NCBI GenBank assembly: GCA_043747745.1
Contig: JAYTOP010000092.1
Span: forward strand, 1-39,467
Direction: 5' to 3'
Length of the DNA stretch: 39,467 nt
Origin: SZAS-103 sp043747745
Lineage (GTDB): Bacteria > Pseudomonadota > Gammaproteobacteria > Xanthomonadales > Xanthomonadaceae
The notes below the pieces were generated by a model, which was given only the letters and a program-made list of their open reading frames with translations, had not been told where the DNA came from and ran no database searches. Below, one piece after another: positions 26,292 through 34,047 of the stretch (position 1 is its first letter; each line of letters opens with the position of its first letter). A program made the position numbers and the translations under genes.

Positions 26292-27853
26292 CCGACGACG
26301 GCACCGACGCGCTCGAACAGGCGCTGGCGCTGCATGCGACGCCGGGCATCTTGCCGATGCTGCGCGAGCGTCCGCTTCCGCGCGCGGTGTTGTTGCTGAT
26401 CCGAATCGCCGCTGGCGATAGTGAGGCGGTCACCAGCACGACCGCACGCACGTCGGAAACCCGGCAGGTCGTGACCGATGCCGCCGTGCTGTACATCCAG
26501 CAGGTCATGCTGCACGGAACCGCCGATAGTTATCGCCTGCTCGGTGCAAGGCCCGAGAGCAGCGATAAAACCATCAAGGAAAACTATCGCTGGTTGATGC
26601 GCTGGCTGCATCCGGATCGGCACCCGGAGCGTTGGGAGGTCGTGTATTCAGAACGCGTGAACCGCGCCTGGAACTCGCTCAACTCGGAGCAGCGTCGCCG
26701 TGATTACGACGCGCAGGCAGTAGCGCTCGCGACCGACTGGGATGCGGATGTCCCGATCAAGCCGATGCGGATCGCCAAACATCAAGGCGTGCCCGGACCG
26801 CAACCGTTGTTGTCGCCGAATGCCGTACGCAAATTGCCGATGCTCGTACTCGGTGGGATGGCGATCCTCGCGTCGATTTCGCTGGCATTGCTGTATTGGG
26901 TGCAACACGACCAACGCGCAGCGACCAACGCACCACCCGATGCACTCGCCAGCAAGGCTCCCCTCGACGATTCCAGTGCGCAGGAGACTGCCATCCGGCG
27001 CAACATGGCGTTCGATGAGCATGCGATCGAGTTGAGTCAACCTGCTGCGCCAGCCAGCGTTGCATTGCCGGTATCTGCCGAGATCGCTCCAGTCGTGACG
27101 ACAGCGTCGATGGCTGTTGAAGCGACGGTAGCCGAACCGACGACGACACTCGCCAGTACGCCTCCGGCCCCGATGCCTGTTCCAACACCGAAAACATTGA
27201 CAGCGACTGTTACTGCGGATGTTCCGGTCGTCGCTGCTCCGCCCATGCGCGATGCCATTGCTGAACCGGTTCCGGTGCATGCTGCCGCGCCGCTGCCGCG
27301 AACTGTTGCTTCCGCCATGCCCAAGCCAGCGCTCATGGCGATGCCGACACTCTCGCCGCCTTCGATCGCACGCCCGCTGCAGCAAGCAAAGATGACAGTC
27401 TTGGCGTCTGCGAAGACCCGGCCGTCTGCGTCAGCAGCCCGTTCCCAGATGCGCGCTCCTGCGGCTGAGACTTCCAACGCTGAGATCGCTTCGGCGCAGG
27501 AAGCTGCGATCGCGTTGCCGCGCGACTTCGCGAGTGCGTACGCGATGGGCGACCTGCCCAGAGTCATGCGTCTGTTCACTCCGGATGCGGTCAACAACCG
27601 CGGTGGGATCGCTGCCATCGCCGAGGATTACGACCACCTGTTCCACGACTCCACGTTGCACGAGTTGCGCCTGGACGATCTGGAGTGGGTTGTGCATGCA
27701 GACCGCATCGTCGGCAGCGGCACGTTCGAGGCACGCATCCGGCACAACGATGAGTTGACCGCCAGGAGCGTGCAGGGCTGGATCCAGATCGAGGCAGTAC
27801 CGATCAATGGACGCTGGAGGATCCAACGTATCCTGCACAGGAACAGTGAATGA
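26288..27853 (+). CDS. membrane J-domain protein with Ala/Pro-rich linker and NTF2-like C-terminus
   Basis: A 521-residue protein translationally coupled to the BY-kinase. A helical N-terminus (about 1-75) leads to a J domain (about 80-142) with the essential HPD triplet (His108-Pro109-Asp110 in WLHPDRHP). One membrane helix follows (about 182-205, MLVLGGMAILASISLALLYW), then a long low-complexity Ala/Pro/Thr linker (about 210-405). A C-terminal domain (about 410-521; DFASAYAMGDLPRVMRLFTP, ending GRWRIQRILHRNSE) resembles the SnoaL/NTF2-like fold. Topology would place the J domain in the cytoplasm and the NTF2-like domain in the periplasm. The J domain should recruit DnaK. A role in assembling or regulating the export machine is inferred from operon position only. 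I do not recognise a named family. Confidence 0.85.
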   Translation: MTDDGTDALEQALALHATPGILPMLRERPLPRAVLLLIRIAAGDSEAVTSTTARTSETRQVVTDAAVLYIQQVMLHGTADSYRLLGARPESSDKTIKENYRWLMRWLHPDRHPERWEVVYSERVNRAWNSLNSEQRRRDYDAQAVALATDWDADVPIKPMRIAKHQGVPGPQPLLSPNAVRKLPMLVLGGMAILASISLALLYWVQHDQRAATNAPPDALASKAPLDDSSAQETAIRRNMAFDEHAIELSQPAAPASVALPVSAEIAPVVTTASMAVEATVAEPTTTLASTPPAPMPVPTPKTLTATVTADVPVVAAPPMRDAIAEPVPVHAAAPLPRTVASAMPKPALMAMPTLSPPSIARPLQQAKMTVLASAKTRPSASAARSQMRAPAAETSNAEIASAQEAAIALPRDFASAYAMGDLPRVMRLFTPDAVNNRGGIAAIAEDYDHLFHDSTLHELRLDDLEWVVHADRIVGSGTFEARIRHNDELTARSVQGWIQIEAVPINGRWRIQRILHRNSE

Positions 27854-29292
27854 GCGCACCAGAACCAGAAACCGCCCAGATACCGAACCGTGCCAGCCAG
27901 CCTGCGCCACGCGTGAGCCGTCGACCGCCGCCCCCGAGCCCGCCTGCGCCAACAACGCCGACTCGGTCGACGTGGATCACGTTGGCTGTGCTTGGGCCGC
28001 TCGCTCTCATTCTTGCATGGCGCGTACTCACGGCTGGACTGGCGGACCTGTGGGTCGAATCGGACCCGCACCGCGCATTGTTCTGGCGTCCGACTTACCC
28101 GGAAGCGCTTTTCGCGGTCTCCGATGCGGATTTCGCGAACCTGAAGTTCGCCGAGGCCAAGGCTGCAGCGCTGCGCGCGGTGGCTGCGTATCCGCTTGAG
28201 GGACGGGCTTATCGGGAGCTGGCTGGCGTTGCCGATTTCTTTGGCGATCATGCCGACGCCAAACGGTTGTTCAGCCTGACCCTGCGCCGCGCACCGCGCG
28301 ACATCACAGCGCGCACCAAGTTGATCGACTACAACCTGAAGGCCGGAGATATCGCGCAGGCGCTGCATCAAATCGACATGACGATGCGCATCCAGCCGGA
28401 AGCTATGCCCGATCTGCTGCCGCCGCTGGTCACACTGTCGCAATACCCTGAGGTCGTTGCACCCCTCAGCCAGATTCTGGTTGCGCGCCCGCCTTGGCGG
28501 CAGATTTTCCTGGCCACACTGGCCGATGCCGGCACCGATTCCGCTGCGATCGATCGCGTTTTTGCCAGCCGTGGCGGCGACGATCCGTTGCCTCCGCCCA
28601 AGGGAGGGACCGAGACCGACCTGCTGATCAATCGGCAGATCAAGGACGGGCGCTGGGGAACCGCCTATGTCAATTGGGCGGGTACGTTGTCGAAGTCGGA
28701 GCGGACGGTCCTCGGGAATGTCTATGACGGAGGATTCATCTTCCATCCGTCCAACAAGGGATTTGCCTGGCAGCTTCCCAATCAGGGTACGGGATACGAC
28801 GTGCTGATCGCGCCACGTACGCAATTCAGCCTCAACAATGTCATGCAGATCACGTTCAATGGCTTGCCGCTAAATTATCAGCCGGTCAAGCAGCAATTGA
28901 TCCTGGCTCCCGGTCATTATCGGTTGACGGGCATGGGGCAAGCCGGTGCGATGACCAGCGACGATGGCCTGCAGTGGGTGGTTGCTTGCGCGGAAGGGCA
29001 GCAACAAGTGCTCGTGAAATCGCAGGCATTCACCGGGGACATGCCCTGGGCGCAGTTCCAGATGGAGTTCGATGTGCCTGATTCCGACTGTGGGGGGCAG
29101 TGGCTCAGGCTCGACCTGGGGACGGGCATCTTCAAAGGCCAGCCGCTGGAGGGTGGAGCGATTTTCGATAATCTGGACATTTCACTGAGCGATGCCTCGG
29201 CTTCGCCGCCTGCGAATGCGCAAACGCCGACGACTGCCCCTGCAACGGACAAGTCTGCGGTTGACCAAGCCACGATCGATGGCTTGCAATGA
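27850..29292 (+). CDS. membrane-anchored TPR-like protein with beta-rich C-terminus
   Basis: A 480-residue protein with a short Pro-rich cytoplasmic N-tail, one membrane helix (about 40-60, TWITLAVLGPLALILAWRV), then alpha-helical repeats of TPR type (about 80-200; AKAAALRAVAAYPLEGRAYR and DAKRLFSLTLRRAPRDITAR). A beta-rich C-terminal region (about 240-450; GTGYDVLIAPRTQ, then LAPGHYRLTG) could be a carbohydrate-binding-like jelly roll. A Thr/Pro/Ala tail ends it. Two cysteines (in VVACAEG and DSDCGGQW) may form a periplasmic disulfide. It overlaps the J-domain gene by ATGA. Periplasmic TPR scaffolds are common in exopolysaccharide secretion; that role is inferred and the family is not recognised by name. 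Confidence 0.85.
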   Translation: MSAPEPETAQIPNRASQPAPRVSRRPPPPSPPAPTTPTRSTWITLAVLGPLALILAWRVLTAGLADLWVESDPHRALFWRPTYPEALFAVSDADFANLKFAEAKAAALRAVAAYPLEGRAYRELAGVADFFGDHADAKRLFSLTLRRAPRDITARTKLIDYNLKAGDIAQALHQIDMTMRIQPEAMPDLLPPLVTLSQYPEVVAPLSQILVARPPWRQIFLATLADAGTDSAAIDRVFASRGGDDPLPPPKGGTETDLLINRQIKDGRWGTAYVNWAGTLSKSERTVLGNVYDGGFIFHPSNKGFAWQLPNQGTGYDVLIAPRTQFSLNNVMQITFNGLPLNYQPVKQQLILAPGHYRLTGMGQAGAMTSDDGLQWVVACAEGQQQVLVKSQAFTGDMPWAQFQMEFDVPDSDCGGQWLRLDLGTGIFKGQPLEGGAIFDNLDISLSDASASPPANAQTPTTAPATDKSAVDQATIDGLQ

Positions 29293-29361
29293 TTTTATGG
29301 AACCTGTACCTTCCTATTTGCCTGAGTGTCTCGGGCTTCCGATTCAAAACGAGGTGACGCC

Positions 29362-29901
29362 ATGATCCGTAAAGCCCTTCTCGCTGCAGTCCTGATTGGC
29401 GCTACCGCCGCTGCAGGCGCTGCCACTCCGTCGTCCGGTCCCACGCTGTCGCTGGGCAAAGGTACCGTGATGATCAATAACGGGACGCAGTTCGTCAACG
29501 CGAAGCCAGGTCAGGCGCTCAAGGCTGGCGACCGTATCATGGTCATGGAAGGCGGGTCCGCCACCCTGAACTATTCCAATGGTTGCAAGTCCTCATTGGG
29601 GTCGAGCAGTCTGAACAGTGTCAGCGCGGCCTGCAGTCAGGCACCTTTGGTGCAATCCAAGAGCAAGCTGATCGGTCCGATGTATGCCCAAGCCGTGGGC
29701 GACAAGTCTGATTCGAAGGCCTGCAAGAACAATGCTGGCAAGCCGGTGAAATGCTACGGACTGGCACCTGGTTCTGTTGTGGGAGGGTCGGAGCTCGGAA
29801 TGGACAGTCTTGGAACGTTGGGGCTGGTTGCCGGCGGCTTCACGATTATCACGGTGGCTGTACTGAATGGCTTGAACGCTGACGGCATCAGCACACCGTA
29901 A
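29362..29901 (+). CDS. secreted FecR-like protein of unknown function
   Basis: A 179-residue exported protein. ATG 29362 follows gaggtga at good spacing and opens a clean signal peptide (MIRKALLAAVLIGATAAAGA). The next part resembles a FecR-type beta domain (GKGTVMINNGTQFV, LKAGDRIMVMEGGSATLNYS). Four cysteines (one each in NGCKS, AACSQ, ACKN and KCYG) could form two disulfides. A hydrophobic segment near the C-terminus (LGLVAGGFTIITVAVLNGL) may anchor it in a membrane. It is the last gene before a strong terminator, so it closes the export/control module. A role in polymer or envelope binding is only inferred. Confidence 0.8.
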   Translation: MIRKALLAAVLIGATAAAGAATPSSGPTLSLGKGTVMINNGTQFVNAKPGQALKAGDRIMVMEGGSATLNYSNGCKSSLGSSSLNSVSAACSQAPLVQSKSKLIGPMYAQAVGDKSDSKACKNNAGKPVKCYGLAPGSVVGGSELGMDSLGTLGLVAGGFTIITVAVLNGLNADGISTP

Positions 29902-29922
29902 CGCATACCTCCAGTACACCCT

Positions 29923-29955
29923 ACTAGGCCGCGCTTGACGCGGCCTAGTTTTTTT
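29923..29955 (+). terminator. strong intrinsic terminator inside the exopolysaccharide cluster
   Basis: ACTAGGCCGCG (29923-29933) and CGCGGCCTAGT (29939-29949) form a perfect 11-bp stem with a 5-base loop, and the T run extends to 29955. It lies 22 bases after the FecR-like gene and 90 bases before the polymerase start. It should end most transcripts of the export module, or act as an attenuator. Confidence 0.92.
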
Positions 29956-30045
29956 CTGCCACGTGGGCATTTCCCAACCAATGCAGCAGGTTCCGATGTC
30001 GATCCGAATCAGTGCGATGCTGCGGGAACCGCGATCAATCCAAGC

Positions 30046-31542
30046 ATGAGCATTCGTCAGCATCGTTCGCATCGCAAGAGCCGTGATTCGGCACCGGTCG
30101 TTTCGTTCTGGAGCGATACAACTGGAGTATCGCCTGCCGTCTTTCTGCTGACTTGCGTTGTTTTTTCTGGCGGTTTGCTGTTCGGTGGCAGTGGCGGATC
30201 GTTTGGAGACACCATTGAGCAATTGCTCGCACTGCCGTTGATCGTGCTGGCTGCGATGCATTGGAGCCAGAGCCAGTTGAGGGGGCCCGACTGGGCAGCA
30301 CTCGCCATCATCGTCGGCATCGCTGTTCTGGCGTTCGTGCAGCTCGTACCGCTGCCGTTGTCGATCTGGGCCGCGCTGCCGGGCCGCGCCGATCTGCTGC
30401 ACGAAATGCAGAGTGTGGGCGTCACGCCCGCTTGGCGTTCGCTCAGCCTCAATCCGTATACGACCGAACGCGCGTTGCTGTGGATGTTGCCCGCCATCGC
30501 AATGTTCCTTGCGGTGCGCTGGATGTCGTCAAGGCAGCGCAGGGTTCTTTTGCTAGTCCTGTTCTTCGGCGCCATCGGATTGTTGATCCTGGCATTCGTG
30601 CAACGCAGCGCTCCAGAGAGCGATGTCATGGCCACTGCGAACAATGCTTTGGCGAAGGCCAATTTCGCGCTGACATCGCTGCAAAAACCGATAGCGCCAC
30701 CGCCGTCGAACCAATTCATCGCTGGCTTGTTCTCCAACCGCAATCACTTCGCGACCTTTCTTGCCATGACCATTCCCCTGGTCGTCGCGATGGGCATCAA
30801 GATATGGCTAGAACGCACCAGGGGCCAGCCGAACACATGGGTGCCGTGGTTGGCCTTGCTGGTGCTGGTCATCGTCGGCCTGCTGTTGGGGATGTTCCAG
30901 ACTCATTCGCGCGCTGCGCTTGTACTTGGCGGGCTGTCCTTGGTGGGCAGCATGGCGTTGCTGCGACGCATCGGTCTGAACCGGAAGCTGGTCTGGGCGA
31001 TCGTCGTACTGACCTTCGTCGGCGCGCTGCTGGCGATCCAGATGGCGGCATCGCAAACGGTCGCACGCCTCGATCAGAGTCCCGATACCGATCTGCGCTG
31101 GCAGATCCATGTGACGACCTTGCAGGCCGCCCGGCATTTCGGCCCGCTCGGTTCCGGGCTCGGCACCTTCGTGCAGGCATACCAGACGATGCAGCCGGAA
31201 AAGGATTTCGGGCCGAAATTCATCAATCGCGCGCACAGCGATTACCACGAACTCTGGCTGGAAACGGGGGTGCCTGGTGCGCTGCTGATCGCTTGCTTCC
31301 TGGCCTGGTTCGGATGGTCGTCGTGGCGTGTGTGGCGCAATCCGAAAGAGAACAGTGTGCTGACCTTGATAGCGCGTGCAGCGACGCTCTCGATCCTGAT
31401 GGTGCTGCTGCACAGCTATCTCGACTATCCGCTGCGCAAGACCGCGATCCTGGTCGCATTCGGCATGAGTTGCGCGCTGCTCGCACCCACCAACGAAACG
31501 ACGGTTCAACGTGCGCATCAACGACGCATCGCCAAAGCGTGA
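30046..31542 (+). CDS. O-antigen polymerase/ligase family protein (Wzy-like)
   Basis: A 498-residue polytopic inner-membrane protein with about ten or more helices. The large periplasmic loop (about 330-430) contains the Wzy_C/O-antigen ligase pattern HFGPLGSGLGTFVQAYQ and RAHSDYHELWLETGVPG, with the conserved Arg-His-Asp-Tyr and Glu-x-Gly features. The preceding segment MFQTHSRAALVLGGL is also typical. In this context it probably polymerises the exopolysaccharide repeat unit. ATG 30046 gives a normal cytoplasmic N-tail; in-frame TTG 29935 would begin inside the terminator and is rejected. The ribosome site is weak. The promoter must lie in the 90 bases after the terminator, unless read-through serves. 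Confidence 0.88.
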   Translation: MSIRQHRSHRKSRDSAPVVSFWSDTTGVSPAVFLLTCVVFSGGLLFGGSGGSFGDTIEQLLALPLIVLAAMHWSQSQLRGPDWAALAIIVGIAVLAFVQLVPLPLSIWAALPGRADLLHEMQSVGVTPAWRSLSLNPYTTERALLWMLPAIAMFLAVRWMSSRQRRVLLLVLFFGAIGLLILAFVQRSAPESDVMATANNALAKANFALTSLQKPIAPPPSNQFIAGLFSNRNHFATFLAMTIPLVVAMGIKIWLERTRGQPNTWVPWLALLVLVIVGLLLGMFQTHSRAALVLGGLSLVGSMALLRRIGLNRKLVWAIVVLTFVGALLAIQMAASQTVARLDQSPDTDLRWQIHVTTLQAARHFGPLGSGLGTFVQAYQTMQPEKDFGPKFINRAHSDYHELWLETGVPGALLIACFLAWFGWSSWRVWRNPKENSVLTLIARAATLSILMVLLHSYLDYPLRKTAILVAFGMSCALLAPTNETTVQRAHQRRIAKA

Positions 31543-31599
31543 CCTCGCGATCGGTTTCGGCGATCATAGGCGGCTGACAAGGACGGGTTTGAGCGCGAC

Positions 31600-32877
31600 A
31601 TGCATGATTTGAACGAAAGCAGGATCGGCATCATCGGATTGGGATACGTCGGGCTGCCGCTCGCGGTTGAATTCGGCAAGCGCTACGACACCATCGGTTT
31701 CGATATCAACGCAGCGCGCATCAAGGCGCTGGGCGAGGGCGTGGACCACACGCTCGAGGTCAGTGCCGAGGAGCTTGCCGAGTCCACGCGGCTGCGATTC
31801 ACGCGTACGCTCGACGACCTGAGCGCATGCAATGTCTTCATCGTCACCGTGCCGACGCCGATCGACGAGTTCAAGACGCCCGATTTCACGCCGCTGATCA
31901 AGGCCAGCGAATCGATCGGCAGCGTGCTGAAAGCCGGCGATGTCGTGGTGTACGAGTCCACCGTGTATCCGGGTGCGACGGAGGAAGTCTGCGTACCGAT
32001 CCTCGAACGCGTCTCCGGCCTCGTCTTCAACCGCGATTTTTATGCCGGTTACAGCCCCGAACGGATCAACCCGGGCGACAAGCAGCATCGCGTCACCTCG
32101 ATCAAGAAGGTCACGTCGGGCTCCACGCCGGAGATCGCGGAATTCGTCGATGCGCTCTATGCAAGCATCATCACCGCCGGCACGCATCGCGCGAGTTCGA
32201 TCAAGGTCGCCGAAGCCGCGAAGGTGATCGAGAACACCCAGCGCGACGTCAACATCGCGTTGATCAACGAGCTCGCGATGATCTTCGACCGCCTCGGCAT
32301 CGACACATCCGAAGTGCTCGCAGCGGCCGGCACCAAATGGAACTTCCTGCCGTTTCGTCCGGGCCTGGTCGGCGGCCATTGCATCGGCGTCGATCCGTAT
32401 TACCTCACCCACAAGGCGCAGGCGGTTGGCCACCATCCCGAGATGATCCTCGCTGGCCGCCGTATCAACGACGGCATGGGCGCGTACGTCGCGCAGCGCG
32501 TGGTGAAACTGATGAACCGCCGCCGTCGGCCCGTCGCCGATGCGCGCATCCTGATGTTGGGCCTGACTTTCAAGGAAAATTGCCCGGACCTGCGCAACAC
32601 CAAGGTCACCGACATCGTGCGCGAGTTCGTGGACTACAGTGCCGTGGTCGATGTGCACGACCCCTGGGCCGATGCCGACGAAGCGCAGCACGAATACGGC
32701 CTTGCCCTCGTAGCCGAACCGGAGGCCGGCCGCTACGATGCAGTCATCCTCGCGGTCGGCCACGACCGTTTTCGCGAACGCGGCGCTACATGGATGCGGG
32801 GCTTGCTGAATTCCGACGGTGTGCTGTTCGACGTCAAGAGCCTGTTGCCTGTCGACGATGTCGATGGTCGTTTATAA
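31600..32877 (+). CDS. UDP-N-acetylhexosamine 6-dehydrogenase (TviB/WbpO type)
   Basis: A 425-residue NAD-dependent nucleotide-sugar dehydrogenase that oxidises C6 of UDP-HexNAc to a uronate. The NAD motif IGIIGLGYVGLPLAVEFG is at residues 8-25. The catalytic cysteine is Cys261 in GGHCIGVDPYYL, and the helix AEAAKVIENTQRDVNIALIN is the form seen in TviB/WbpO/WbpA relatives rather than UDP-glucose dehydrogenase. The C-terminal domain carries LTFKENCPDLRNTKV. All catalytic residues are present. The start is ATG 31600. The next gene begins 4 bases after the stop. The exact substrate (GlcNAc or GalNAc) cannot be read from sequence by eye. Confidence 0.9.
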   Translation: MHDLNESRIGIIGLGYVGLPLAVEFGKRYDTIGFDINAARIKALGEGVDHTLEVSAEELAESTRLRFTRTLDDLSACNVFIVTVPTPIDEFKTPDFTPLIKASESIGSVLKAGDVVVYESTVYPGATEEVCVPILERVSGLVFNRDFYAGYSPERINPGDKQHRVTSIKKVTSGSTPEIAEFVDALYASIITAGTHRASSIKVAEAAKVIENTQRDVNIALINELAMIFDRLGIDTSEVLAAAGTKWNFLPFRPGLVGGHCIGVDPYYLTHKAQAVGHHPEMILAGRRINDGMGAYVAQRVVKLMNRRRRPVADARILMLGLTFKENCPDLRNTKVTDIVREFVDYSAVVDVHDPWADADEAQHEYGLALVAEPEAGRYDAVILAVGHDRFRERGATWMRGLLNSDGVLFDVKSLLPVDDVDGRL

Positions 32878-32880
32878 CGG

Positions 32881-33942
32881 ATGACAAGGAAGCTCCAATG
32901 GTTGGAAGTGATGCGTGGGCTCGCGGCCTGCTGGGTGCTTGTCCATCACGCGAATTTGAGTGTCATCGCGTTCACTCCGTCTTCCAGTGGACAAAGTACG
33001 TGGATATCGAACGGGTATCTGGGCGTTGATTTCTTCTTCGTGCTGTCTGGATTCATCATCGCCTATTCGTCTCACCGTCTGCTGGAATCAGGGCGTGGTT
33101 TTACGGACTATGCGAAGGCTCGTCTGATCAGGATCTATGTCCCGTATCTTCCGGTCGGCGTTGGCATGGTGCTGCTGTATATGATTTTGCCCCAGTTGAG
33201 CGCCAGCGATCGTGCGCCCGGGTTGTTGACTTCATTCACATTGTTGCCATCAAACTCCCCCCCCGCTCTCTCAGTAGCTTGGACCTTGGTTCACGAGATC
33301 ATCTTTTACGCATTTTTCTCGCTGATTTTTGTTTCGCGAGTCGCGCTCTGGACACTCATGGCATCTTGGGCGGTTGTGATTGTCTGCTATGCATGGGTTG
33401 GTCAACCGATGGGGCGAGGGCTCGAATATCTGCTTTCGCCGTTGAATCTCAATTTTCTGCTCGGAGTAGTCGTGTACTACCTGACACGAAAGGGAGTTGC
33501 GACATGGATTGCAGTCTCCGCAGCCCTAGCGAGCGCAAGCGTTGTTTTCGTTGTAGCGAGCCAGCAACATCCCAATCGATGGCTTGTCGCCCTTGCGTTT
33601 GCTGGGGCTACGGTGGCTGCATCGTCCCCTTGGGCACAACGTCGAACGATATGGTCGTGGTTGTTGGTGCTCGGTGCAGCATCCTATTCGATCTATCTGA
33701 TCCACAACCCTGTCCTCTCGTTCGCGGTGCGCGGATTTCGTCACATCGCAACCGGAGCGGGATCACTTTCAACTTTCCTAGTGATTTCCCTGGTAGCGCT
33801 GGTGGCAGGGCTGGCCTATTTTCATCTGTATGAGCGCCATGCTCTTGCAATTGTCAAACGGCATTTGTTCGCCAAGAAGACGGATAGAACCCCTACACGT
33901 GTTAACTCCGTTGACGCGACGCATCCAGAGAACTTTAACTAA
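32881..33942 (+). CDS. acyltransferase 3 family membrane protein with C8 tract
   Basis: A 353-residue integral-membrane O-acyltransferase (OafA/WecH/NodX superfamily) likely to acetylate the polysaccharide. Typical features: LQWLEVMRGLAACWVLVHHA at the N-terminus with the conserved Arg and His, GYLGVDFFFVLSGFIIAY, and ARLIRIYVPYL. About ten helices span the rest, ending with SYSIYLIHNPVL. An uninterrupted run of eight C (33257-33264) in codons 126-128 (Ser-Pro-Pro) is a potential slippage site. Codons here are more A/T-rich than in the dehydrogenase before it. The start is ATG 32881. The N-acetyl/O-acetyl target is unknown. Confidence 0.87.
   Translation: MTRKLQWLEVMRGLAACWVLVHHANLSVIAFTPSSSGQSTWISNGYLGVDFFFVLSGFIIAYSSHRLLESGRGFTDYAKARLIRIYVPYLPVGVGMVLLYMILPQLSASDRAPGLLTSFTLLPSNSPPALSVAWTLVHEIIFYAFFSLIFVSRVALWTLMASWAVVIVCYAWVGQPMGRGLEYLLSPLNLNFLLGVVVYYLTRKGVATWIAVSAALASASVVFVVASQQHPNRWLVALAFAGATVAASSPWAQRRTIWSWLLVLGAASYSIYLIHNPVLSFAVRGFRHIATGAGSLSTFLVISLVALVAGLAYFHLYERHALAIVKRHLFAKKTDRTPTRVNSVDATHPENFN
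33257..33264 (+). repeat. homopolymeric C8 tract in the acyltransferase gene
   Basis: Eight consecutive cytosines occur inside the coding frame at about one third of the gene. It is the longest such run I noticed in any coding region of the window. A one-base change would shift the frame and truncate the protein. Confidence 0.85.
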
Positions 33943-34004
33943 CATGAGCACAAACGGCATGAAACCAATTTATCTCCAAACTTGCGCTCTCCCTCGAATT
34001 GGTC

Positions 34005-34034
34005 CGGACGGTACTTTTTTCAAAGTACTTTCCG
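34005..34034 (+). promoter_or_regulatory. A/T-rich hairpin in the leader of the epimerase gene
   Basis: GTACTTT (34011-34017) and AAAGTAC (34022-34028) pair perfectly around TTTC. Flanking CGGA (34005-34008) and TCCG (34031-34034) extend the stem across a 2-base internal loop. It ends 13 bases before ATG 34048. It could be a weak terminator, an attenuator or a translational control element. The 105-base gap between acyltransferase and epimerase contains little else. Confidence 0.45.
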
Positions 34035-34047
34035 AAAAATCGAGCCC

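Noticed and set aside
31564..32763. 399-codon minus-strand open frame opposite the nucleotide-sugar dehydrogenase
   Set aside because: Looks fairly protein-like but is the complementary frame of a gene with intact NAD and Cys261 motifs. No ribosome site or neighbours on that strand support it.
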